A stretch of DNA of 49,860 nucleotides from RPQK01 sp041946865 (GTDB lineage Bacteria; Acidobacteriota; UBA6911; RPQK01): contig JBHGBF010000006.1 in NCBI GenBank assembly GCA_041946865.1, positions 1 to 49,860 of the forward strand, given 5' to 3'. Made by a program: the position numbers and the translations under genes. Positions 25,584 to 33,521 of the stretch are shown piece after piece. Below the pieces are notes generated by a model. It was given only the letters and a program-made list of their open reading frames with translations. It was not told the DNA's origin and did no database searches. The stretch's first letter is position 1, and every line of letters starts with the position of its first letter.

Positions 25584-26972
25584 CTACTCTTCGAACGGTT
25601 GCCACTTTTCCGCCGGGGGCGGAGCCGTCAGGAGGGTCACGACGACGAGGCATAGGACTGAAGTCACCAGGGCGGGGTAAACGGCATCCAGCCACTCGAT
25701 CCCAGCCACATTCCAGGCCACGGTGACGACAGTCCCGACGACAATCGACGACACGGCTCCCGCGCCGTTGGCCCGCTTCCAGAAGAAGACCGCCAGGACC
25801 GAAGGAGTCACCGCGGCGCCGTAAACCGTGTAGGCATAAAGCGCGGCTCTCAGAATCGACTCGAAGTGCGTGGCCTGAAGCAGGGCAAAGGCTCCAAGCA
25901 GCACCACGATCACGCGTGAAACGATCAGGCTGCGGCGCTCCGTGGCGTTCCGATCGATGAACCGCTCGTACACGTCGTGAATCAAGTTGGAAGCGGGCGA
26001 GAAAAGGTAGTTGTTGGCGGTGGAAATAATCTTTGCAAAGACGCCGCCCAGCAGAATCGCGCCGACAAGCGAAGGCAGGCCATGTCTGGCCGTGGTCGGA
26101 ATGATTTCACGCGGATTGTCCGGGTGGAACATCGAGCTGCCGATCACCGCAACGGCGACGAGCATGGTTTCAAGCAACAGCGTCCCGATGATCCAGCCGT
26201 AGACGGCAATCCTGGCGTCGCGTTCGGAGCGGGCAGAAAAGAACTTCTGGTACATTCCCTGGTTGCCGATGAGAAGCAGCATCGTCGGCAGCGTAAAGCC
26301 GAAAGCCTGCAAGACCGTCAGATCGCCGAAGACCTCGAAGTGACTCTCCGGTAATGTCTGCGTGACCTGCGACCATCCGCCGGCATGCGAGAGGATCAAA
26401 GGCAAGGCGATGATGACGATGCTCGTGACCAGGAGTCCGATCACGAGGTCCAGATACGCGACCGACGCCATCCCTGCTGCGGCAGTAAAGGCAACCACAA
26501 AGACTCCCATCAAGTACATGCCGGTCGTCCGGTCAAGATCGGGGAAAATCAGGTGAAGGATGTCGCCCCCGCCTTTGAACTGGTAGCTTGTAATCACGGT
26601 GTAGGAGATAACGATTGCCAGAGTGCCGAGCGCTCGGGCCGCGGAGTTGTAGCGGGTCTCGAGGAGATCCGGCACCGTAAACTGGGCAAAGCGCCTTGCC
26701 CGCCCTGCAATCAGGGCGATGACGATCAGGCCAAACCAGCCGCCGGCGGGCTGCCAGAGCGCCGCAAATCCGTTTCGATAGGCGTTTTCGGCGCCGGCGA
26801 AAAGGCTTCCCGCCCCAATCCACGAGGACAACAGAGTGAAAACCAGGACCGGCCAGGGTAACTGGCGCCCGGCAACCAGGAAATCAGCCCGGTTTCGTAC
26901 CCCGATGGTCTTGAAAACTGTGACGATGCACAGCACCCCTATGACAATGCCCAGAACAATCGCGTAAATCAC
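25584..26972 (-). CDS. sodium:solute symporter (SSS family)
   Basis: Inner-membrane sodium-coupled transporter, 462 residues, about 13 helices. The early segment reads DFLVAGRQLPWPVLVFTLLSSWIGAGS, the SSS opening in which NxxDFxxAGR precedes the sodium-binding helix 1. RARRFAQFTVPDLLETRYN and LLGGVFAKIISTANNYLFSPASNL are further family landmarks. Substrate may be proline, pantothenate, a sugar or an organic acid; it cannot be decided here. The start is a GTG at 26972 with a poor ribosome site. Confidence 0.87.
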   Translation of the reverse strand: MIYAIVLGIVIGVLCIVTVFKTIGVRNRADFLVAGRQLPWPVLVFTLLSSWIGAGSLFAGAENAYRNGFAALWQPAGGWFGLIVIALIAGRARRFAQFTVPDLLETRYNSAARALGTLAIVISYTVITSYQFKGGGDILHLIFPDLDRTTGMYLMGVFVVAFTAAAGMASVAYLDLVIGLLVTSIVIIALPLILSHAGGWSQVTQTLPESHFEVFGDLTVLQAFGFTLPTMLLLIGNQGMYQKFFSARSERDARIAVYGWIIGTLLLETMLVAVAVIGSSMFHPDNPREIIPTTARHGLPSLVGAILLGGVFAKIISTANNYLFSPASNLIHDVYERFIDRNATERRSLIVSRVIVVLLGAFALLQATHFESILRAALYAYTVYGAAVTPSVLAVFFWKRANGAGAVSSIVVGTVVTVAWNVAGIEWLDAVYPALVTSVLCLVVVTLLTAPPPAEKWQPFEE

Positions 26973-27182
26973 AACTGCCTATACTACGACACGTTGCCCG
27001 GCGAAGCATGGACGAAGTGGACGGCCCGGGCGAAACAGATAGGCTACTCAGTCCAAGCCGCCGTCCCTTCCGTCCCTGTCGTTCAATCCATCGGCCGGGC
27101 GGCTCGCCGGCTTCACAGGAAAGTAGCACTAAGCTATTCTTGTTGACAGAAATCTTAAATCCAGAGCATTCGGGGACATCAG

Positions 27183-29021
27183 GTGCCAGACGTTATCGCG
27201 AACCGTTACAGGATCGACCGTCCGCTTGAGGCGGGGGCGGCTGCCTTCCAGGCTTTCGATCTTCAATTGAGCCGGGCGGTGGTCGTCAAGATTCTGCCCG
27301 TCCACCGCCTCCGGGAAGCCCACTTTGCCAGGCAGATCTACCAGGAGGCTGTCGCCGCAGCGAGGCTGGCGCACCCGAACCTTGTTGGTGTTTACGACGT
27401 GGTTGAGAACGGCGCGCACGCCTTGGGTGGAAGGGCCGAGCCTGATCCCTTCATGGTACTGGAATGGGTGCCCGGCCGGGATCTACGGGCCTACCTGGCC
27501 AGCCGCGAACCGTTGCCGTCCGAAGACCTGACGGACCCTTTCGGACGGAAGCTGGACCTGATGATCCAGGTCTGCCGCGGCCTGCATTACGGTCATGAGC
27601 AAGGACTGACGCACGGCTCGGTCAACCCCGAGAACATCCGTGTGACAGCGGCCGGAGAGGTCAAGATCCTGAATTTCGGGATAACGCCGTTCAGGCAAAA
27701 CCCTCCGGTGAATCACCTGTCTCCCGAGCAGCTCCAGGGTCAGGCCAAACCGGACCGGACGAGCGACGTGTTCAGCCTCGGTGTGGTCCTCTACCAGCTT
27801 CTTTTTGGTATTCATCCCTTTGCGGGCGAGAGGGAGGAAGCGACCAGGTCAAGGATACTCAGAGGCGAATACACCCCGATCGAGAGTCTCCTTCCGGGTT
27901 CAAGCGGTCAGCTGATTGAAATTGTCAGCCGTACCGTGAGCCGGTGTCCGGGTGATCGATTCCGTGACTGCAAGCTCCTGGAGTCCGAGCTGAAAGCCTT
28001 ACGCAGCCGGCTGGCAGAGGAAAAGGAGGAATGCCGGGCCCGGCTGGTTTCGCTGAGAGCGGCGCTCAAGAAAGACGCCCGCTCGCACAATCCGGGCCAG
28101 GTGCGCCTTTTCGATCTGGCCGTGCTTGAATCCGCCGACCCGAGCTCGGCAGACTACGAGCACCTGCTCCGCAGCTGTAACGAGTTGGCGGTCGTAATCG
28201 ACCGGTTGAGGGCCCAGGCGCACATCGAGAAGGTGCTCGATTCCGCCGAATCGCAGGCGATCTCGGGTGAGCTCGAGGCGGCCCTGGCTTCGGTGGGAGA
28301 TGTTCTGCGGAACGATCCCGGCAATACCCGGGCGCGGGCACTCGAAGCGGTTATCCGACGTCGCCGGGAAGTCGCGAGTCTTCTTGAGGAGGCCCGACAG
28401 GCAGAGGCGGCAAGCGACGTCGCCATGGGCTGCCTCCTAGCTCTTCAGGCAGCGCAGCTCGATCCTGGGGCAGCAGACGCCAAGGCTGAGTTTGAACGGA
28501 TGCAGGCTCTTCTCAGGCAGCGAGGGGGGCACCAGCCGGCGCGAACGGTGTCAAGCGAACTCCAGCCGGGGAAGGGTGCAGGCCGTAGCTGTGTCGGCCT
28601 CAATCCCCGTTTTCTCGCTCGCGTCGCTTCTGTCTTCGGCATATTGCTCGTGCTCGTGGGGGTCTGGCTGGCGCTGTCCCGGGAAGGTTCGGGGCCGGCG
28701 CCGGTCAGTGCTCGAAATGCCGCGGTGCGGGACAGGTCGCAGGCGCCCCGTCAGGCGACGGTCTCGCTTGATGTCGTGCCCTGGGCCAAAGTCGATTCGA
28801 TCGTCGACCTCAAGGACGGGAAATCGGTGCGACACGAGGCCCTGGAGAGCCCCTGCACCTTCCGGCTGCCTGCAGGCCGGTACGCGATCACCGTTTCTCA
28901 TCCGGAGTTCGGATCACGTCTTTTGCGGGTGGACGTCAGAGACGGCGTGACCAACCGGGTGAACGCTACCCTTTTGTCCGAACCGCAGCTGGAGAAGGAA
29001 GTCCATCGGGTCCCACGATAG
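27183..29021 (+). CDS. membrane-anchored serine/threonine pseudokinase with PEGA-like domain
   Basis: A 612-residue protein with a eukaryotic-like kinase fold (residues 8-275), a helical linker (280-440), one transmembrane helix (about 474-497) and an outer PEGA-like domain (about 525-600, with FRLPAGRYAITVSHPEFG). The ATP-site Lys36 (VVVKIL) and helix C Glu55 survive, but the glycine loop is degenerate (LEAGAAAFQAFD). The HRD motif is HGS (144-146), so the catalytic Asp is absent, and DFG is NFG (164-166), so the metal Asp is absent. SDVFSLGVVLYQLLFG is intact. It should be a catalytically dead scaffold or sensor. The GTG start has a weak ribosome site. A TPR-like secreted protein follows 56 bases later and may be its partner. 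Confidence 0.87.
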   Translation: MPDVIANRYRIDRPLEAGAAAFQAFDLQLSRAVVVKILPVHRLREAHFARQIYQEAVAAARLAHPNLVGVYDVVENGAHALGGRAEPDPFMVLEWVPGRDLRAYLASREPLPSEDLTDPFGRKLDLMIQVCRGLHYGHEQGLTHGSVNPENIRVTAAGEVKILNFGITPFRQNPPVNHLSPEQLQGQAKPDRTSDVFSLGVVLYQLLFGIHPFAGEREEATRSRILRGEYTPIESLLPGSSGQLIEIVSRTVSRCPGDRFRDCKLLESELKALRSRLAEEKEECRARLVSLRAALKKDARSHNPGQVRLFDLAVLESADPSSADYEHLLRSCNELAVVIDRLRAQAHIEKVLDSAESQAISGELEAALASVGDVLRNDPGNTRARALEAVIRRRREVASLLEEARQAEAASDVAMGCLLALQAAQLDPGAADAKAEFERMQALLRQRGGHQPARTVSSELQPGKGAGRSCVGLNPRFLARVASVFGILLVLVGVWLALSREGSGPAPVSARNAAVRDRSQAPRQATVSLDVVPWAKVDSIVDLKDGKSVRHEALESPCTFRLPAGRYAITVSHPEFGSRLLRVDVRDGVTNRVNATLLSEPQLEKEVHRVPR

Positions 29022-29077
29022 GCGGGCTGGATCGGCCGGCATCGGCCGGCGCCGCTGAATTCTGAAGGGGGTAACAA

Positions 29078-30688
29078 ATGCGTGGCTGGGGCGTCAGTTT
29101 CGCGCTTGTTTTATCGCTATGCGGCGCCAGTGTTCTGGCTGAGCGCTGGTACACGCTGTATAGCCAGGCCATTCGTGATTTGGAGGCCGGTCGATACGAG
29201 GTGGCAATTACCAGGCTTGAGACGGCAATCAGCCAGAATCCGAAGTCAGGCTCGTCTATCAGGGCGGATGCCACCACTACCGTCCGCTATTTCCCATACT
29301 TTCTCCTGGGCAAGGCCTATTTTCACGCTCACAAGTACGAAGAAGCGATGAAATCTTTCGCCCAGGAAAGCCGCTCAAATGTCCCTGAGAAACTCGCTGC
29401 CGCGATTCTTTACTATCAGCAGGAGATCAGATCGATCCAGGACAGGGCACGGGGAGACGAGTTCAACCGTGCTGTCGCCGCCTCGGAAGTCGCGAACAAG
29501 GAAGGCGCTTTCGTACACGCTGCGGAGCAATTGGAGAAGGCACGTCAGATCGACCAGGCGGAATTCGAAAAGCGGGGGCTCGCAAAAGTCCTCGCCACTG
29601 TCCGCGAATCCGAAAAGCAGCGGGTCGCAGATGCTGAGCGCCAGAAGACTGAAGCCATCTTCCTCGATCTTGTGAGACAGGCGTCCGAGAAGGAGAAACG
29701 GGGAGCTGTGACCGAAACGGCCGAGTTGCTGCAAAAGGCGGACCAGCTGATTCCGCGGCGCGCTGAGGTCGAAGAACTGCGCCGCCGCGTCAAGGATCGG
29801 GAAGACAAGTACGCCCAGGCAAAAGAGGCGGCGTCGGCCGCCCTCGCTGCAGGTCGGATGGCCGATGCGGTCGGGTTCCTGAAACAGGCTGAGCAGGCTC
29901 ATCCGGATAAGTACCAGGCTGAAAAGCTCGTGGCATGGGCTGATTCTCTTGCTCGACAGGCCGAGATTCGGGAGCGGCTGAATGCAGCTGCCGGCGCTCT
30001 CGATCAGGGCCAATACGGCCAGGCTATCGGGCATTTTGACAAGGTGCTTGAGGCTGATCCTGAGAACATGACCGCCAAGACACAAAAATCCCGGGCACAA
30101 TTCCTTGGGCTTCTGGCCCAAGGAGATGATCTGGCCAAGGCCGGCTCGTTTGCGGAGGCTTTGCAGGTCTTTCAAGACGCGCAAACCCAGCATCCGGCCC
30201 AGGGGCCGGAGGTCTATGAAAGAATGCAGGCCCATCTGGCGCCGCTTCGGGCGGCCCGGAGCCCGCTTCGGAACGACTGGCTGGAATTGATGCGCAACTC
30301 CGATCCGGATCGGTTTGCAGCTGAAAACCGGGCAGTCGCCGCGTCTCGACGCCACAGCAGGCGCGTCCGGCCCGCAGCTCCCACTCCGGAGGTCGATATC
30401 CGCCGGGATGTTCTCGCCTCCCTCAAGGTGGAGCCGCAAGAGGCCGTGCAGATGCTGGAGAAAGTCAGAGCCACAGAGAAGCGGGACAGTGCCGAACTGG
30501 AGAGTTGGACCGGGGTCGCCTATGCCCGCCTGAGCTTTCTGACCGCGGATCCGAGGCGGAAAGAAGAACTGCGCGTCAAAGCCACTCAGCATTTCCGCCG
30601 CGCCCTCAAGCTCGATCCCCAGCATCGGCTCAACTCCCGCCTGGTTCCTCCGCGGATACTCCAACTCTTCGCCGACGCACGGCAATGA
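29078..30688 (+). CDS. exported tetratricopeptide-repeat-like protein
   Basis: A 536-residue helical protein with a signal peptide (residues 1-21). TPR-like units are clear at residues 24-60 (YSQAIRDLEAGRYEVAITRL), 75-100 (YFLLGKAYFHAHKYEEAMKS), and again at 300-345 (GALDQGQYGQAIGHFDKVLE) and 355-385. The middle (130-290) is a charged, coiled-coil-like stretch. The role is unknown; TPR proteins act as scaffolds. Its position directly after a pseudokinase whose outer PEGA-like domain faces the same compartment suggests a complex. Its start follows AAGGGGG. Confidence 0.75.
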   Translation: MRGWGVSFALVLSLCGASVLAERWYTLYSQAIRDLEAGRYEVAITRLETAISQNPKSGSSIRADATTTVRYFPYFLLGKAYFHAHKYEEAMKSFAQESRSNVPEKLAAAILYYQQEIRSIQDRARGDEFNRAVAASEVANKEGAFVHAAEQLEKARQIDQAEFEKRGLAKVLATVRESEKQRVADAERQKTEAIFLDLVRQASEKEKRGAVTETAELLQKADQLIPRRAEVEELRRRVKDREDKYAQAKEAASAALAAGRMADAVGFLKQAEQAHPDKYQAEKLVAWADSLARQAEIRERLNAAAGALDQGQYGQAIGHFDKVLEADPENMTAKTQKSRAQFLGLLAQGDDLAKAGSFAEALQVFQDAQTQHPAQGPEVYERMQAHLAPLRAARSPLRNDWLELMRNSDPDRFAAENRAVAASRRHSRRVRPAAPTPEVDIRRDVLASLKVEPQEAVQMLEKVRATEKRDSAELESWTGVAYARLSFLTADPRRKEELRVKATQHFRRALKLDPQHRLNSRLVPPRILQLFADARQ

Positions 30689-30729
30689 GGCCGGCAGAGC
30701 CGTACCCTCCAGGCGTCCGCTCCGTAATC

Positions 30730-30848
30730 CCTCAGCCTGGTTTGTAGTGCCGCCTTCAGGCGGGCTTTTTCGAACCGCAGTTGACCATTGAGAGCGGTTA
30801 CGGTTCGAAGAAGCCCGCCTGAAGGCGGCACTACAAACCAGGCTGAGG
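30730..30848. repeat. long REP-type hairpin (family A)
   Basis: Two 48-base arms (30730-30777 and 30801-30848) are reverse complements with one mismatch, separated by 23 bases. The arm holds GTAGTGCCGCCTTCAGGCGG, itself a small palindrome with a GTAG lead, as in REP elements. It lies 41 bases after the TPR gene stop and about 100 bases before the GH95 gene. Similar cores are at 5129-5220 and 18089-18178. Confidence 0.9.
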
Positions 30849-30949
30849 CATTAGTCCGCTCCCTGCTTTTTCCTCGCCTCCTGATCGTTTTCCTGTTACA
30901 ACACTGTATACGACACTGAGTTCACCCCGTTAACGGAGTGGTAACTGGC

Positions 30950-33412
30950 ATGAAAGTGCGGGCGATCCTCCTTCTTTCACTCGGATTTCTTCTCTTCCAG
31001 ACCCGGGCCGGCGGGCAGGCGGCCGCAGACCAGGATCTGACCATCTGGTACGCGCAACCGGCCCGGGTCTGGGAAGAAGCCATACCAATCGGGAATGGCC
31101 GAATCGGAGGCATGATCCACGGGGGAGTCGACCAGGAAGTGATTTCGCTCAACGACGATCGGCTCTACTCCGGCGAGCCCGGCCATCGGGATGTGAAGCT
31201 TGATTTCACCAAGGACTTCGGCAAAGTGACCGAATGGCTGCGGCAAGGCCAATACGCAGAAGCGCATGAATTCATCAACAGGAACTGGCTCGGCCGTTCG
31301 CAAGCCGCCTATCAGCCGCTCGGGGATCTTTTGCTGGAGTTTCCCCCGGGCGCCTTTGAGGAGTATCGGCGCGAGCTGGACATTCGCCGGGCCGTGGCCC
31401 GAACCACGTTTCTCCAGAACGGCGCCCGCTTTACTCGCGAGTACTTCGCCTCCTTCCCCGCTCAAGCCTTGCTGGTGCGAGTGAAAGCGGACAAGCCCGG
31501 GGCGGTCACCATGACCGTGAAGCTGGCTTCGCCTCATCCGACTGCAGTAGCGCGTCCGCAAGGGCCGGATACCCTGGTCATGGCCGGGCAGCTCCCGGGA
31601 TTGGCGCTCAGGAGAGAGCTCCGTTGGGTCGAGGAGAAGGGAGACCAGTGGAAGTATCCCGAGCTTTACGACCGGGAAGGCAAGCGCCTGCCGGGCGCCA
31701 AAAACCTGCTTTACGGCCCGGAAGCCCGAGGACGCGGCATCTTCTTTGAGGCCCGAGTGAGAGTCATTCCGCTTGGAGGTGACGTCTGGCCGGTCGACAA
31801 CGGAATTCGCGTCCACCAGGCGAATGACGTCCTCCTGATTCTGACCACCGGAACCAGCTTTAACGGCTACCAGAGGAGTCCCAGCCGGGAAGGGAAGAAC
31901 CCGTCGGAGGAGACAAACGCCAACCTGGTGAGGGTTTTGGGGAAGAGTTACGACAAGCTGCTCGGCCAGCATGTCCGCGACTTCCAGGCGCTCTTTAACA
32001 GGGTGAATCTCAATCTGGGTTCGCCCAGCGATCAGAGCGGGCTGCCGACCGACGAGCGGGTCAAGCTGTATGCCAACGGGAAGGACGAGAGCCTGGCTGC
32101 CCTTTACTTCCAGTTTGGCCGCTACCTGATGATTGCGGGTTCCCGGCCGGGAACCGAACCGCTTAATCTGCAGGGGATCTGGAACATACACGTGCTTCCT
32201 CCCTGGTACGGCGCATACACGATCAACATCAATACCGAGATGAACTACTGGCCGGCTGAGGTCGCGAACCTCTCGGAATGCCACGAACCCCTGCTGCGCA
32301 TGATCGAGGAGCTTGCGGTCGATGGGCGCAAAGTCGCTCGAGAGCTGTACGGCAGACCGGGTTGGGTGTCTCACCACAACACCACCATCTGGCGGGATGC
32401 CCAGCCGGTCGACGGCGATGCCCGTGCCTGCTTCTGGCCGATGTCGGCCGCCTGGCTGTGCGAGCATCTCTGGACGCATTACGAATTTACGGGCGACAAG
32501 ACATTCCTGAGAAAGAGAGCTTATCCGGTCATGAAGTCGGCAGCCGAGTTCCTGCTGGCATGGCTGGTCGAGGACGGCCAGGGACGCCTGGTCACCCCCA
32601 TCAGCACGTCGCCGGAGAACGACTTCATCTATCGGGCGCCGGGGGGAGAGAGGCGCAGGGTCGCTGTGAGCACCGGCTCGACGATGGACATGGCGCTGAC
32701 GCGGGAGCTGTTCCAGAACTGCCTGGAAGCCGCGCATATCCTCGGAATAGACAGAACGTTCCGCCGGCGCCTGCAGGCCGCTCTGCCGCGCCTGCTGCCT
32801 TACCAGGTCGGCGCTCGCGGGCAACTGCAGGAGTGGAGCCGCGATTTCGAAGAGGCTGAGCCGCAACACCGGCATGTGTCTCACCTGTACGGCCTGTGCC
32901 CCGGGAACCAGGTCACAAAGCGAACCTCACCGGACCTGTTCAATGCCGCGCGCAAGACGCTCGAGCTGCGGGGCGACAAGGCAACCGGTTGGTCGATGGG
33001 CTGGAAAATCAACTTGTGGGCACGACTCGAGGACGGCAACCACGCCCACTTGCTCCTCCGCCAGTTGCTGATGCCCGATCGCACGTATCCCAATCTGTTC
33101 GATGCTCATCCGCCGTTCCAGATCGACGGCAATTTCGGGGCGACGGCCGGGATCGCTGAAATGCTGCTCCAGAGTCATGCCGGTGAAATCCACCTGCTGC
33201 CTGCTCTGCCCAAGGCGTGGCCGACAGGCAGCGTTCACGGCCTTCGGGCGCGCGGCGGTTTCGAAATCGATCTGGAGTGGAAAGACGGGATCCTCCGGCG
33301 CGCCGAGATTCAATCGCTTTTGGGCAATCGGCTGAGGATCCGTTCCGGCGAAAAGACTTTCGAGATGAGCACGAAGGCAGGCCGGCGCTACGTGTTTGGA
33401 AATGCTCCGTAA
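30950..33412 (+). CDS. glycoside hydrolase family 95 (alpha-L-fucosidase type), secreted
   Basis: Exported inverting glycosidase, 820 residues, predicted to remove alpha-1,2-linked L-fucose (some GH95 enzymes act on galactose). A signal peptide (residues 1-24) precedes the N-terminal beta domain (IWYAQPARVWEEAIPIGNGR is the family opening). The (alpha/alpha)6 catalytic domain carries the Asn pair in NINTEMNYWPAE (near residues 426-428), the Glu in STSPEND (near 556) and the Asp in FQIDGNFG (near 726), matching the known GH95 catalytic set. A C-terminal beta domain follows. ATG 30950 is preferred over an in-frame GTG at 30938, which would lie on top of the GGAG site. It stands alone after the REP hairpin. 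Confidence 0.93.
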   Translation: MKVRAILLLSLGFLLFQTRAGGQAAADQDLTIWYAQPARVWEEAIPIGNGRIGGMIHGGVDQEVISLNDDRLYSGEPGHRDVKLDFTKDFGKVTEWLRQGQYAEAHEFINRNWLGRSQAAYQPLGDLLLEFPPGAFEEYRRELDIRRAVARTTFLQNGARFTREYFASFPAQALLVRVKADKPGAVTMTVKLASPHPTAVARPQGPDTLVMAGQLPGLALRRELRWVEEKGDQWKYPELYDREGKRLPGAKNLLYGPEARGRGIFFEARVRVIPLGGDVWPVDNGIRVHQANDVLLILTTGTSFNGYQRSPSREGKNPSEETNANLVRVLGKSYDKLLGQHVRDFQALFNRVNLNLGSPSDQSGLPTDERVKLYANGKDESLAALYFQFGRYLMIAGSRPGTEPLNLQGIWNIHVLPPWYGAYTININTEMNYWPAEVANLSECHEPLLRMIEELAVDGRKVARELYGRPGWVSHHNTTIWRDAQPVDGDARACFWPMSAAWLCEHLWTHYEFTGDKTFLRKRAYPVMKSAAEFLLAWLVEDGQGRLVTPISTSPENDFIYRAPGGERRRVAVSTGSTMDMALTRELFQNCLEAAHILGIDRTFRRRLQAALPRLLPYQVGARGQLQEWSRDFEEAEPQHRHVSHLYGLCPGNQVTKRTSPDLFNAARKTLELRGDKATGWSMGWKINLWARLEDGNHAHLLLRQLLMPDRTYPNLFDAHPPFQIDGNFGATAGIAEMLLQSHAGEIHLLPALPKAWPTGSVHGLRARGGFEIDLEWKDGILRRAEIQSLLGNRLRIRSGEKTFEMSTKAGRRYVFGNAP

Positions 33413-33441
33413 AGGAGTGCATAAATCCCTATGCACTTTGC

Positions 33442-33470
33442 TTGACACCCACCAGTGGGAGGGATAGTAT
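33442..33470 (+). promoter_or_regulatory. sigma70 promoter of the hydrogenase operon with a dyad in the spacer
   Basis: A perfect TTGACA (33442-33447), a 17-base spacer and TAGTAT (33465-33470) form the best vegetative promoter in the window. The spacer contains CCCAC-CA-GTGGG (33448-33459), a 5+5 inverted repeat that could be an operator. The leader to the first ATG (33522) is about 45 bases. No other convincing promoter was seen within the eleven-gene run. Confidence 0.7.
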
Positions 33471-33521
33471 TCGACCGTCACAGGGTGTTTAGAACGCCTT
33501 TCCTTCACCGTGGAGGCGCCA

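Noticed and set aside
27143..27148. TTGACA box before the pseudokinase gene
   Set aside because: No acceptable -10 box lies 16-18 bases downstream, so it was not called as a promoter.
30977..32884. Minus-strand open frame of 635 codons
   Set aside because: It lies wholly opposite the GH95 gene, whose catalytic motifs are clear. Long antisense frames are common in GC-rich DNA.
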